A DNA stretch of 64,000 nt from Candidatus Brocadia pituitae (GCA_017347445.1 AP021856.1:434001-498000); one strand, 5' to 3'; counted from the first letter of the stretch, positions 26,015 to 34,596 are shown. Notes: generated by a model from the sequence alone, not told the origin. Program-made: numbers and translations.

Positions 26015-26645
26015 CCAACAACACCTTCACATAATGTCCCACATGCCAGTCAATATGCACATAAATAGAACCCTGTTTGCTCAATAATTCCCTCATGAGC
26101 GCCAGTCGTGGATACATCATCTTTAAATAGCTTACCGTTCCGTCTTTCCATGTGTCCGAATACGCCGCCTGCTCAATAACGGTGGGTCTTTGTTCTAATG
26201 TTGTACCCGGCAAAATAACCTTAGTGCGATAATCTGCCTTGCTGTCAAAGGGCGGGTCGTTGTATATCAAATCAATCTTTCCACGCATAGATGGCAAACC
26301 CGTTGATGGGTCGCCTGCCAGCAATGCCTGCATGACGAGGAGATTATCGCCGTAGCACAAACGATTTACCCATTCACCGCCGATCTCCGAATGCAGTTTT
26401 TGCTGGCCACTATCAGATATCCCCACAAACCCAAGTTGTTGTTCACCCAGATATTTCTTAGCCTTTGGCTTGAAATTGGGGATCTGTCCTCTGAAAAGCC
26501 CACAGGTGTCTTTGCATGGCAGCACAAATTCGTTGGTCTGTAACGTCAACTTATGAGGGGACGAAATCCTCTCTAGTATCCGCTCAACCTCTTTTTTCCC
26601 CTCAGCAACAATTTTAGATAACTGTTCGATCAACGATTCAGCCAT
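25881..26645 (-). CDS. Type III DNA methyltransferase Mod, N-terminal part (frameshifted)
   Basis: This is the N-terminal part of the Mod subunit: Met-Ala-Glu start at 26645, [14 protein letters not shown], catalytic motif [15 protein letters not shown], and [21 protein letters not shown]. The sequence is good until [17 protein letters not shown] near 25960, after which the frame is lost and the ORF ends at 25881. The missing continuation is in the next frame. A small indel of one or five bases near 25955-25962 explains it. No homopolymer or simple repeat is present there, so ordinary phase variation is not evident. Confidence 0.8.
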   Translation of the reverse strand: MAESLIEQLSKIVAEGKKEVERILERISSPHKLTLQTNEFVLPCKDTCGLFRGQIPNFKPKAKKYLGEQQLGFVGISDSGQQKLHSEIGGEWVNRLCYGDNLLVMQALLAGDPSTGLPSMRGKIDLIYNDPPFDSKADYRTKVILPGTTLEQRPTVIEQAAYSDTWKDGTVSYLKMMYPRLALMRELLSKQGSIYVHIDWHVGHYVKVLLDEIFGKENFRNEVIWKRTDAHNDPKRCYSRYSIILFEGRRIYLE

Positions 26646-26792
26646 ATCTTTAACTCTCTATTTATTCTTCTCACACAGATAAGAAACCAAAGCAGCAGAT
26701 AAATGAACTGTAATTTCTGTTTCCGCAATATCAGATGCAACTTGCCTATGCGTATTCCTGCAATCATGCAAAGAATTATCTGTAACAGAGAC

Positions 26793-28367
26793 TCACTGAA
26801 GATTCATAATTTTATAAACCATATTTATGTCTATATTTTTTTTCACAATATTTGCCAATTCATTATATTTATCCTCTTTCATACTTTTGAAATTTACGTT
26901 GCATCCTGCTGATGGTTTTAGTCCCTTTTTCAATTTCAGATGGTTTATGAGTCCAGTTCTAAAAGCATCATTGTCAAAGATACCGTGTAAATACGTACCG
27001 ACGACGTTACTATTGGCAGAAACACAGCCGTCCAGGATGTTCACTCTTTTTCCTGCCCGTTCGGTAATCCTTGCGAAGGGCTTGACAGAATTATGGCCGT
27101 TATACGTTGTTTCTCCCACATGAATCTCATATCCCGTTATCTCATCATCTACACGAAACAAATGTTCATGTTCAAGCATGCATGCCTTCACCTGAAAGGT
27201 CTGCTTATCCCTGGCAAAGGTAGTGACGGTATCCAATAAACCTAAACCCTGAATACCATTGTTTGATGATTCTACATGATAAGGGTCGTTAATGTATCTT
27301 CCTAATATCTGGTATCCACCACAAATACCCATAATCATCGTCCCGTGCATTGACAGATCTTTAATCGCTTCAGCAATAGCTCTTTCTTCCAAAAACAGGA
27401 AATCCCCTATGGTATTTTTTGTACCCGGAATAATAAGTAAGTCTGGTTTACCAATGTCTTTTGCCGTGTCAACAAATCTTACCCTCACGTCTTTTTCATG
27501 AGTAAATATATTGAAATCGGTAAAATTTGATATACGGGGGAGTTTGATTACAACGATGTCTATAAAAGGGGTCGGGGACATAATTTCTGCATGCTGACCC
27601 CTGACCCCTAACCCCTGATCCCTTTTGTTGCCGCCCGAATACTCAAGAGATACAGAATCTTCATCATCGATACTGAGGTTGTGGATATAGGGAATTACCC
27701 CCACAACCGGCTTGTTGACACGGCATTCCAGCATGTCTAACCCGGGCTTTAAAATGCCTTTATCTCCCCGGAATTTGTTAAACACAACGCCCTTTACCCG
27801 ATCTCTCTCATCCGATGTTAACAATGCCAATGTCCCAACGACCCATGCAAAGGCGCCACCGCGGTCTATATCTGTGACCAATAAGACGGGAGCTGACGCC
27901 ATTTCTGCCATACCCATATTGACAATATCACCGTCCTTCAGATTTATCTCCGCAGGGCTGCCTGCCCCCTCGATTACAATAATATCGAATTGTGTCCTTA
28001 ATGTATGGTAAGCTTCTTTTATGATTGAAACGAATTCTCCCTTCTTCTGATAATATTCTTTGGCCGTCATATTCCCGATCGGTTTACCCATGATAACGAC
28101 CTGTGAACCAGTGTCACCGGTGGGTTTCAGAAGTATGGGATTCATCTCTACCATGGGTTCGATTCCTGCCGCCTCAGCCTGAGCTACCTGTGCCCGTCCC
28201 ATTTCCTTCCCGTCTTTTGTCACAAAGGAATTCAAAGCCATATTCTGGGCTTTAAACGGGGCGACCCGGTATCCGTCCTGTTTCAGAATACGGCAGAGGG
28301 CGCAGACCAGAATGCTCTTGCCCACATGTGAACCCGTACCCTGTATCATAATCGATCCGTTTTTCAT
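26793..28367 (-). CDS. cobQ: Cobyric acid synthase CobQ/CbiP
   Basis: This is the glutamine-dependent amidotransferase that converts adenosylcobyrinic acid a,c-diamide to cobyric acid, 524 aa. The N-terminal dethiobiotin-synthetase-like ATPase has the P-loop GTGSHVGKS and the family motif FKAQNMALNSFVTKDGKEMGRAQVAQAEAAG (positions near residues 39-69). The C-terminal glutaminase has nucleophile Cys in MGICGGYQILG and the catalytic His in GTYLHGIFDND. Between the domains lies an extra 21-residue stretch encoded by a palindromic insert (27564-27626). It is the last gene of the cobalt/B12 operon, separated from cobD by a MITE. Confidence 0.95.
   Translation of the reverse strand: MKNGSIMIQGTGSHVGKSILVCALCRILKQDGYRVAPFKAQNMALNSFVTKDGKEMGRAQVAQAEAAGIEPMVEMNPILLKPTGDTGSQVVIMGKPIGNMTAKEYYQKKGEFVSIIKEAYHTLRTQFDIIVIEGAGSPAEINLKDGDIVNMGMAEMASAPVLLVTDIDRGGAFAWVVGTLALLTSDERDRVKGVVFNKFRGDKGILKPGLDMLECRVNKPVVGVIPYIHNLSIDDEDSVSLEYSGGNKRDQGLGVRGQHAEIMSPTPFIDIVVIKLPRISNFTDFNIFTHEKDVRVRFVDTAKDIGKPDLLIIPGTKNTIGDFLFLEERAIAEAIKDLSMHGTMIMGICGGYQILGRYINDPYHVESSNNGIQGLGLLDTVTTFARDKQTFQVKACMLEHEHLFRVDDEITGYEIHVGETTYNGHNSVKPFARITERAGKRVNILDGCVSANSNVVGTYLHGIFDNDAFRTGLINHLKLKKGLKPSAGCNVNFKSMKEDKYNELANIVKKNIDINMVYKIMNLQ
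27564..27626. repeat. 63-bp in-frame palindromic insert within cobQ
   Basis: The outer arms AAAAGGG and CCCTTTT enclose GGGGTC and GACCCC arms plus a run of near-heptamer repeats (CCCTGAC, CCCTAAC, CCCTGAT). It is exactly 21 codons long and adds KRDQGLGVRGQHAEIMSPTP plus one residue between the CobQ domains, where homologs usually have a short linker. It looks like a palindromic repeat that landed in-frame in a tolerant loop. Confidence 0.6.
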
Positions 28368-28469
28368 GAATTAACAGCAACCACCGTTTTCACAGATTAC
28401 ACTGATAAATAAAAAATATTTCCAACTATTAGAAAACCCTATTTAGTGTACAGGAATTTCAAACCAACG

Positions 28470-28497
28470 GTAGTGGCAAGACGCGCCTTGCCACTAC
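28470..28497. repeat. Short perfect inverted repeat (GTAGTGGCAAG arms)
   Basis: GTAGTGGCAAG and CTTGCCACTAC are separated by 6 nt in the 326-bp gap between cobD and cobQ. There is no T-run on the minus strand right after it. It resembles the palindrome at 32837-32865 (GTAGGGGCAGG arms), suggesting a family of short hairpin repeats. Confidence 0.6.
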
Positions 28498-28535
28498 TCT
28501 ATTATAAAAGTCGCCTGATGCCCAATTGATTTTCT

Positions 28536-28685
28536 GTAACAATTTAGTCTTTTGAAAATTTCCAATAATTGCGATATTTGTTGTGCAGGGTAGGGGCGAA
28601 GCATTTGCCCGTTTTGGTATGAAAGCGTTCATGACAATTATAGCAAATGCTTCGCCCCTACTTTTTCAAAAAGCTAAATTGTTAC
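28536..28685. mobile_element. 150-bp MITE with IS66-like ends, copy 1
   Basis: The terminal inverted repeats start GTAACAATTTAG and end CTAAATTGTTAC (about 22 of 24 matching). An inner perfect 19-bp inverted repeat GTAGGGGCGAAGCATTTGC occurs at 28590-28608 and 28643-28661. The element is flanked by a perfect 8-bp direct repeat GATTTTCT (28528-28535 and 28686-28693). GTAA ends with 8-bp target duplications are characteristic of the IS66 family. It has no coding capacity. It sits directly after the cobD stop codon. A second copy of identical length lies at 51632-51781. Confidence 0.85.
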
Positions 28686-28693
28686 GATTTTCT

Positions 28694-29788
28694 TTACCGT
28701 TTGTTATCCACCGTGTGCAAACAGTCCGTTACTACGCTTTTCAATGCAGCAATAAGTCTCATGTTTTCGTCCCGAGTTCTTATCGCTACACGAAAATACG
28801 TATCGTTAAGACCGGCAAAGTTGGAACAATCACGAATGGCGATGCCGAGGCCCAGCAGCTCTTTGCGTAACCAGGCGGAAGTTATGCCACCACCCATGAT
28901 TTTGATAAAAAGATAATTCACCGTTGGTTTGTAAGGCACAAGACCGTTGATTCCGGATAATTCGTTGAATAAATATGATTGTTCACGGAAGACCAATTCC
29001 CTGCTTTTCAAAACAAATTCTCTGTCTTCCAGTGCAACCATGGCGGCATGTTGAGCAAAGGTATTTACCGACCATGGCTCCTTATATTCCATCAATTTTT
29101 TTACTACATCTGGCGGGGCCACAAGGTATCCTATTCTTAAACCAGGGAAGCCGTAAAATTTTGTAAGCGACCTGACCACAATCAAATTGTGCATGGTGCC
29201 TGTTTCACCGATAACACTGTATTTCTCCGGCTCATCAACAAAATCGATAAATGCCTCATCCACGACGAACATGATATGGGGATGTTGTTGTGCCATGTGG
29301 AGGACAACGGACTTTTCAACCAGTTGCCCCGTCGGGTTATTCGGATTGCAGAAGAAGACCATATCTGCTTTTTTGTCGTGAAAATCGCTTGTTGAATAGG
29401 TGAAGCAAAAATTGTTTTCCTCTTTCAGGATAGTGTTACGCACCTCCGCGTGACTGGATTTCAACGCTTCAGCAAATTCACTGAAGGTGGGCTGAAAAAC
29501 AATTCCTTTCTTCGGTCTCAGTGCACGAGGGATTAAGTAAAACAACTCTGTGGAGCCGTTTCCCGCAATGATTTCATCTTCAGCATGTCCAATCTTCTGT
29601 GAAATAGCTTTTCTCAGACCGCTGCAATCAATATCGGGATAGTGCAGAATGTCATCAAAATTATCCTGTATAACTTTCCTGACTTTTTCCGGGTATCCCA
29701 GGGGATTAATGCTTGCGCTAAAGTCGAGGATGCCGTTATTTCTCTGATTAAGAATATGTTTTATATTTCCGCCATGACCTTTAAACAT
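28694..29788 (-). CDS. cobD: Threonine-phosphate decarboxylase CobD (PLP-dependent)
   Basis: This 364-aa fold-type I PLP enzyme decarboxylates L-threonine phosphate to (R)-1-amino-2-propanol phosphate, the aminopropanol linker of cobalamin. The N-terminal HGGNIKHI and LDFSASINPLG are characteristic of CobD as opposed to HisC. Other motifs are FFCNPNNPTGQL, VVDEAFIDFVDEPE and the PLP-lysine region VVRSLTKFYGFPGLRIGYL. The start is 6 nt after the cbiO stop, so they are co-transcribed. The stop codon abuts the target duplication of the MITE at 28536-28685. Confidence 0.9.
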   Translation of the reverse strand: MFKGHGGNIKHILNQRNNGILDFSASINPLGYPEKVRKVIQDNFDDILHYPDIDCSGLRKAISQKIGHAEDEIIAGNGSTELFYLIPRALRPKKGIVFQPTFSEFAEALKSSHAEVRNTILKEENNFCFTYSTSDFHDKKADMVFFCNPNNPTGQLVEKSVVLHMAQQHPHIMFVVDEAFIDFVDEPEKYSVIGETGTMHNLIVVRSLTKFYGFPGLRIGYLVAPPDVVKKLMEYKEPWSVNTFAQHAAMVALEDREFVLKSRELVFREQSYLFNELSGINGLVPYKPTVNYLFIKIMGGGITSAWLRKELLGLGIAIRDCSNFAGLNDTYFRVAIRTRDENMRLIAALKSVVTDCLHTVDNKR

Positions 29789-29794
29789 GATCTT

Positions 29795-30649
29795 TTAGTA
29801 AATATTTTCCTTTGTAAACACTCCATTGAGCCTGTGCATCAAAAATCTTCTCGCTTCTCCCACCGTAAGGGGTAATCTATCCATAGGAAGATTATCTTCA
29901 TCCCGTAAGATTTGCATTAACTGGGCAATCTGAGGAAGTTCCAGACAGGCATGCCGTATTTCTTCGATATTTGAAAAGACCTCTTCCGGGGTACCTGTCT
30001 TCAGGATGTTGCCGTGATACATAATTGCCAAACGATCCATATACACGGGAACTAAATCTACGGTGTTGGTTGCCATAATGACGGTAATACGGTGCCTGCC
30101 GTTCAACTCTTTCAGCAGATTCATGATGGCGGTAACACCTGCCGGATCAAGACCGCAGGTAGGTTCATCCAGCACAAGTATTTCGGGTTTCATTGCAAGG
30201 ACACCTGCAATGCAAACTCGCTTCCTTTGCCCAAAACTCAAGGCATCTATGGTCTTATTGGCATAAAGTCCCATATCGACCAGAGACAACGCTTCATCCA
30301 CCCTGGAAGCAAGCTCATTCCTTAATAAACCAAGATTCATAGGGCCGAAGGCTACATCTTCCCAAACTGTCGGGGCAAACAACTGGTCATTTGGGTCCTG
30401 GAATACGAATCCCACCTTTTGAAATATTGTCTTCGGTGGATAGTGGGCAAAAGGTCTTTGCTCCAGCGTGATTTCTCCGTCTGCCGGTTTTAATAAACCA
30501 TTGAGGTGTTTCAACAGGGTTGTTTTTCCTGACCCATTAGGGCCAAGGAGGGCTAAAAATTCGCCTCTCTTGATATTGAGAGAAACGCCCCTTAATGCAT
30601 ACGTTCCGTCATGATACCGGTATTGGATATTTCTGATCTGCAGGATCAC
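29795..30649 (-). CDS. cbiO: Cobalt ECF/ABC transporter ATP-binding protein CbiO
   Basis: The 284-aa ATPase starts at GTG 30649, which overlaps the cbiQ stop (GTGA); the longer frame to 30733 runs inside cbiQ and lacks family sequence. Walker A is LLGPNGSGKTTLLKH, the signature LSFGQRKRV and Walker B ILVLDEPTCGLDPAG, with the Q-loop VFQDPNDQLF typical of ECF ATPases. It powers the CbiMQO cobalt importer. AGGAGG lies about 12 nt upstream of the GTG. Confidence 0.93.
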   Translation of the reverse strand: MILQIRNIQYRYHDGTYALRGVSLNIKRGEFLALLGPNGSGKTTLLKHLNGLLKPADGEITLEQRPFAHYPPKTIFQKVGFVFQDPNDQLFAPTVWEDVAFGPMNLGLLRNELASRVDEALSLVDMGLYANKTIDALSFGQRKRVCIAGVLAMKPEILVLDEPTCGLDPAGVTAIMNLLKELNGRHRITVIMATNTVDLVPVYMDRLAIMYHGNILKTGTPEEVFSNIEEIRHACLELPQIAQLMQILRDEDNLPMDRLPLTVGEARRFLMHRLNGVFTKENIY

Positions 30650-31434
30650 CAGAGACCTAGACCTCCTGCGTAAATAAGGATGGGTGTGACAAGAACCATT
30701 CCCAGGAAAAAGATATATTCCTTTCTCCTCCATGGTGACAAGGCAACCGTTAATATGCTGCCGCCTTCATAACCTCTGACATACATTGCTTCATAAGTCC
30801 GCTCTGCCCTGTCAAACGCACGTATAATAAGAACTCCGCACAACGTGCCTAACGATGTTGTCATTTTTCTCCATGAGATATGCCCCAGTCGCGATTTCTG
30901 GGCAATCCACATGGTGGCTACCTCATCTACGAACAGGAAAATATACCGGTACATAAATGCCATCAGTTCGACAATAGTGTCTGGTACGCGAAACCAGGTA
31001 AGACCGGCACACAGCCGGCTTATGGTAGTTGTAAAGGAAAAGGTAATTACCAATGAAATACCCCCCAGTACCTTGCTGCCGGTATGAAGTCCGCCGAAGA
31101 ACCCTTCTTCTCTGAAGACGAATTTGTATCCCAGAATTGAAGCTGAAAACCACACCCGTTCACCCTCGTGCATACTCTTCATGAGTAAGATGAGAATTGC
31201 AAATACCAGGGGCAGAAACATGCTTCGAAGGATTGCCATGAAAGGGATTTTTATGGTAACGAGGAAGATAAAAGATACAGAAAAAAAGAACAATGGAACG
31301 AATACGTTCTTCGCCCATAGATTTATGAAAAGTAGTGAAATGACGTAAAGCATCTTTAATCGTACGTCAATCCTTGTGAGCCAATTATTTTGGCGGGCAT
31401 ATACATCTGAAAATGTGTGGTGTAAGAAATCCAT
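30646..31434 (-). CDS. cbiQ: Cobalt transporter transmembrane protein CbiQ
   Basis: This 262-aa membrane protein is the EcfT-type coupling subunit. It has several hydrophobic helices and the cytoplasmic coupling motif ALIIRAFDRAERTYEAMYVRGY-like region near residues 205-225 (RAFDRAERTYEAM, YVRGY), which contacts CbiO. A C-terminal membrane helix follows. It is read together with cbiO by a 4-nt overlap. Confidence 0.93.
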   Translation of the reverse strand: MDFLHHTFSDVYARQNNWLTRIDVRLKMLYVISLLFINLWAKNVFVPLFFFSVSFIFLVTIKIPFMAILRSMFLPLVFAILILLMKSMHEGERVWFSASILGYKFVFREEGFFGGLHTGSKVLGGISLVITFSFTTTISRLCAGLTWFRVPDTIVELMAFMYRYIFLFVDEVATMWIAQKSRLGHISWRKMTTSLGTLCGVLIIRAFDRAERTYEAMYVRGYEGGSILTVALSPWRRKEYIFFLGMVLVTPILIYAGGLGLW

Positions 31435-31498
31435 AGCTCTTTTTAATCTTGAATTTACTTTCGTGCCGATTAACTTTTCACAAATGAATCCTGATTAT

Positions 31499-31831
31499 CT
31501 ATTTCTCATAGAAAAGTCTTCGTACATTAAATCCAATGACAAATCCCCCAATAACCCCGGCAAGAGTAAATACAAAAAGAAGCAGATCTCCCTGATCAGT
31601 ATTAATATAAGGATCTCGCGGCGGACGGCCGTATTTCGATGCATATTTACCTACAATGCTTACATCAATACCCGTCCATGCCCCTTCTTCATCTGTTTGT
31701 ATTGCTGATGCATCAGTTTTGTGCGTAGTATCTTCTGCAAATGACAATAACGATGCGGAAAGAAATACCAATATGACAAGGATAATAAAAGGGATGATAG
31801 CTACCTTACGTCCCGATGGATTTTGTGTCAT
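31499..31831 (-). CDS. CbiN-like cobalt transport accessory membrane protein
   Basis: The 110-aa protein has two membrane helices (IIPFIILVILVFLSASLLSF near residues 12-31 and LLLFVFTLAGVIGGFVIGF near 83-101) separated by a hydrophilic loop exposed outside. Topology, size and position between cbiM and cbiQ match CbiN, the small component that assists substrate loading. The sequence is only loosely like classical CbiN, so the name rests mainly on context. It overlaps the cbiM stop by about 26 nt. Confidence 0.75.
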   Translation of the reverse strand: MTQNPSGRKVAIIPFIILVILVFLSASLLSFAEDTTHKTDASAIQTDEEGAWTGIDVSIVGKYASKYGRPPRDPYINTDQGDLLLFVFTLAGVIGGFVIGFNVRRLFYEK

Positions 31832-32585
31832 CTCTGATTACTCCAAGGTTGAACAAAATGCCTGGACGTCGTTTGTAAATAAAGACCATCACGAATCCCA
31901 CTACCGCACCTTCAACAATGCAGAGGACGCCCTGCGAGGTCATCATAAAAACCCCAAAGATTTCCGCAGTAGCTTGCAAGAAAGACCCACCTTTGTTGAT
32001 TACGAGAAGTCCCAGCTCAATGGACGTGCCTAAATAGGTAAATAAATCAGAAATCGTACCGGCAAGGAATCCGCACCAAAACAGTGGCAATTTACATCGC
32101 TGCGCTATTTTAAAGGCAAAATAACCTGAAAATGACCCCAGGATGCCCATGGAGAATATATTTCCACCGAGCGTAGTCAATCCACCATGGGCAAGGAATA
32201 ATGCCTGGATGAGTAAGGCAATGCCAGCCACCAGCACACTGACAAAAGGTCCCAGCAACACAGCGCTCATGCCCGTGCCGCATGGATGAGAAGTTGCCAT
32301 TCCATTCAGGGCAATAACCGGAATGGGAAAACAGGAAAATACAAATACCGCAGCTCCCAACATGCCTACCAAAGGCAGATAACTTGGCACAGCTCTCTTC
32401 TTTCGCTTTATATGATATATGCCAATTCCCACAAAGGGGGCAGATACGGCAAACCACACAGCAACCCACTTGAGGGGCAAAATCCCCTCGGTGATATGCA
32501 TTGCATAAACCACATTTTCTGATGCAAAAAATAACAATAAAAAAACTATGCTAAATAAAATTATTACCCTTCTCAGATATCGCAT
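31806..32585 (-). CDS. cbiM: Cobalt ECF transporter substrate-binding protein CbiM
   Basis: This is a 259-aa membrane protein. After a cleavable leader (VIILFSIVFLLLFFASENVVYA) the mature chain begins MHITEGILP, the hallmark in which the new N-terminus and His2 bind Co(II). Further conserved segments are GMATSHPCGTGMSAVLLGP and FLAHGGLTTLGGNIFSMGI. A CbiM with CbiN-like, CbiQ and CbiO specifies cobalt uptake. The gene follows a cobalamin riboswitch and terminator, so expression should fall when B12 is plentiful. Confidence 0.95.
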   Translation of the reverse strand: MRYLRRVIILFSIVFLLLFFASENVVYAMHITEGILPLKWVAVWFAVSAPFVGIGIYHIKRKKRAVPSYLPLVGMLGAAVFVFSCFPIPVIALNGMATSHPCGTGMSAVLLGPFVSVLVAGIALLIQALFLAHGGLTTLGGNIFSMGILGSFSGYFAFKIAQRCKLPLFWCGFLAGTISDLFTYLGTSIELGLLVINKGGSFLQATAEIFGVFMMTSQGVLCIVEGAVVGFVMVFIYKRRPGILFNLGVIRDDTKSIGT

Positions 32586-32781
32586 TCCTAATATAAAAGT
32601 CCTTTGAGAGCCATGGGAAAAGTAGCCGCAACCTTATATATTACACCATTCCCCATTTCCATGAGGATTCAATTAAGCATGAACAAACAAGTTTGTCCAT
32701 GCAACCGTCAACATTGAAGTTCCTGTACACGAATTCACGCAGGCTAAAGCTTGCAACTACCCAAAAAATGTTGGAAGAACC

Positions 32782-32824
32782 AAACAAAAAAACCCATATC
32801 TTCGATTCGGAAGATATGGGTTTT
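32782..32824 (-). terminator. Riboswitch-linked intrinsic terminator before cbiM
   Basis: A 14-bp perfect stem (AAACCCATATCTTC with GAAGATATGGGTTT, loop GATTCG) is followed on the minus strand by a T-rich run. It lies about 95 nt after the cobalamin riboswitch and 200 nt before cbiM. It is the likely expression platform. Confidence 0.88.
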
Positions 32825-32836
32825 ATATACTTATCG

Positions 32837-32865
32837 GTAGGGGCAGGTTTGAAACCTGCCCCTAC
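32837..32865. repeat. Perfect 29-bp palindrome (GTAGGGGCAGGTTT arms)
   Basis: GTAGGGGCAGGTTT and AAACCTGCCCCTAC are separated by one base. It lies between the riboswitch and the terminator in the cbiM leader. It resembles the palindrome at 28470-28497 and the inner repeat of the MITEs (GTAGGGGC start). It is probably a dispersed repeat rather than part of the switch. Confidence 0.65.
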
Positions 32866-32918
32866 AAAATTATAAGAAACCTTCACCTTCTTTACCATCG
32901 AAGACAACGTGAAGCAAC

Positions 32919-33103
32919 TACAGGCAGGTCTTCTGGCTTCCGGATCATTCTACTGGTCACCCCTTCCCGCCTTATTTTAGTATAAGGCAGTGGCATTGTG
33001 ATGTTCGTTCCCGGTTACAGCGGCGGGTCCGCTCCTTGTCTCACGTGTTTACGAAACATGGATTCCCTTTATCTCCCGCATTTTTGCGGGAGAATTACCT
33101 GTA
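32919..33103 (-). promoter_or_regulatory. Cobalamin riboswitch upstream of cbiM
   Basis: On the minus strand it begins TACAGGTAATTC and ends GGAAGCCAGAAG then ACCTGCCTGTAG. The interior has GGGAATCC, GAGCGGACCCGCCGCTGTAA, CCGGGAACGAACATC, the B12 box GCCACTGCC and GGGAAGGGGTG. A hairpin CTCCCGCA/TGCGGGAG sits near the 5' end. It controls the cobalt uptake/B12 operon (cbiM, cbiN-like, cbiQ, cbiO, cobD and possibly cobQ). Confidence 0.95.
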
Positions 33104-33147
33104 ATCGATTGTTATTAAAAAAGAGCAGTTTTTTAAGAAACGATACG

Positions 33148-33177
33148 ATTCTACTTTAAATACGCTCTCATTGTCAA
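33148..33177 (-). promoter_or_regulatory. Sigma-70-type promoter for the cbiM operon
   Basis: On the minus strand there is a perfect -35 TTGACA (33172-33177), an 18-nt spacer and a -10 TAGAAT (33148-33153). Transcription would start near 33141, about 40 nt before the 5' end of the cobalamin riboswitch. Confidence 0.7.
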
Positions 33178-33328
33178 ACGAATTGTTTTTCTTGCAGGAC
33201 AACATGCATCCAGCACTTCCCCATTTTTCCTTTGATTCTTCATTGCAAGAAATATACAATAACGCCCTATGTCCATTTGGGATTTGAGCTTTTGAGCAAT
33301 TTTCTTGCTAAAGGGGGGTATGATTTAC

Positions 33329-34483
33329 ATGAGATTAAAAAGAGGCGTCCATCCGGTTTTTCTTCTTGCGGCAATTCTTATCGCTCTTATGGGGCCGGGC
33401 TGTGCCATGTTTAAGAAAAAACCTTTGCTGGTCCCAAGAGAAGCAGGTGATACCCTTGTGGAGATTACCGACACCACACAACTCCCTCAGTTTAAAGATG
33501 ATTACAGCCGGGATTCCCTCTTACAATCGGTTGATTATAGCCTTGACTATTTTAAGAGAGTAAAGGCAAATCCGTATGGTTTTCACATGACGGGTTTTTC
33601 ACATGAAAATCTGGAGAATTCTCTGAAATTTTTCCGGGAGGGGTTTCTTCGTTGCAGAGATACTGAGGAGATTAATGATTTCATCATAAAAAACTTCAGG
33701 GTCTTTCAGGCGATAGGAAAGGCTTACGAAGGGCAGGTGCATTTCACCGGCTATGGAACGCCCATCTACGATGGAAGTCTTACTCCAACCGGAGAATTCC
33801 GTTATCCTCTCTATAAAATACCGCCAGACTTCAGGAAGCCCTATTATACCCGGAGTGAGATTGAAGACCGTAATCTCTTGAAAGGACTTGAAATTGCCTA
33901 TCTTAAATCCAAGCTGGACGCCTATCTCATCCATGTTCAGGGGTCAGGGCAAATAAGGCTACCGTCGGGCGAAAAGGTCTATGTGGGGTATGGCGCTGAT
34001 TCAGGCCACACCTATAGCAGTATTGGACGTATGCTCGTTATGGATGGGAAGATCCCGGAAGAGGAATTGACCCTTTCAACACTCATTGCGTATTTTGAAC
34101 AGCATCCAGGCGAATTGGATTCTTATCTCAGGAAAAACGACCGCTATATCTTTTTCAAGCGGGTCAACTATGCGACCCCGCACGGTTCTATCGGGGTGCC
34201 GGTAACTCCTATGAGAAGCATTGCTACCGATAAAAAGGTCTTCCCGGCAGGCGGGCTTGCCTTCGCCGTTATCGAACCAAAGAAGGCAAAGAAGACCTGG
34301 AAGTTTTGGGAAAAAGGGAAGCGTGGGACAGAAAAATCGTTCTTTGTGCTGGACCAAGACACGGGAAGCGCCATCCAAACTCCGGCCAGAGCGGATGTCT
34401 ATTTTGGAATCGGGGATCAGGCAATGTATGAGGCCGGAAACTTAAATACTTACGGACGACTCTATTATTTCTTAAAACGGTAG
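33329..34483 (+). CDS. mltA: Membrane-bound lytic murein transglycosylase A (MltA)
   Basis: The 384-aa lipoprotein cleaves the peptidoglycan glycan strand, forming 1,6-anhydro ends. I choose ATG 33329 because the GGGGGG ribosome site is 10 nt upstream; the ATG at 33320 is too close. Lipobox MGPGC gives a lipidated Cys25. The MltA domain is present (FTGYGTPIYDGSLTPTGEFRYPLY; YLIHVQGSGQIRLPSGEKVYVGY; AYFEQHP). The C-terminal 3D domain has LDQDTGSAIQTPARADVYFGIGD, carrying the catalytic Asp region. It stands alone between the cbiM promoter and the DUF11 genes. Confidence 0.9.
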   Translation: MRLKRGVHPVFLLAAILIALMGPGCAMFKKKPLLVPREAGDTLVEITDTTQLPQFKDDYSRDSLLQSVDYSLDYFKRVKANPYGFHMTGFSHENLENSLKFFREGFLRCRDTEEINDFIIKNFRVFQAIGKAYEGQVHFTGYGTPIYDGSLTPTGEFRYPLYKIPPDFRKPYYTRSEIEDRNLLKGLEIAYLKSKLDAYLIHVQGSGQIRLPSGEKVYVGYGADSGHTYSSIGRMLVMDGKIPEEELTLSTLIAYFEQHPGELDSYLRKNDRYIFFKRVNYATPHGSIGVPVTPMRSIATDKKVFPAGGLAFAVIEPKKAKKTWKFWEKGKRGTEKSFFVLDQDTGSAIQTPARADVYFGIGDQAMYEAGNLNTYGRLYYFLKR

Positions 34484-34549
34484 CACGGTATTACTCATTT
34501 TAACCGATTTCAGAAAGGTACAGGAGTGCGAAATCTTACAATATTTTCC

Positions 34550-34578
34550 TTGACATCAGCCCGTACAAGATATATCTT
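34550..34578 (+). promoter_or_regulatory. Sigma-70-type promoter ahead of GEMM-like leader
   Basis: A -35 TTGACA (34550-34555), a 17-nt spacer and a -10-like TATCTT (34573-34578) predict a start near 34586. This is about 10 nt before the GEMM-like element. Confidence 0.5.
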
Positions 34579-34596
34579 TATACTTCCTAAAATTCC

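Noticed and set aside
28583-28870. Plus-strand frame starting inside the MITE and running into cobD
   Set aside because: It begins in the inner repeat of the mobile element and then reads antisense through cobD; no support as a gene.
32641-32907. 88-codon minus-strand open frame in the cbiM leader
   Set aside because: It overlaps the riboswitch terminator and a perfect palindrome (which gives the GAGFKPAPT peptide). It has no ribosome site and no coding-like composition, so it is leader RNA, not a gene.
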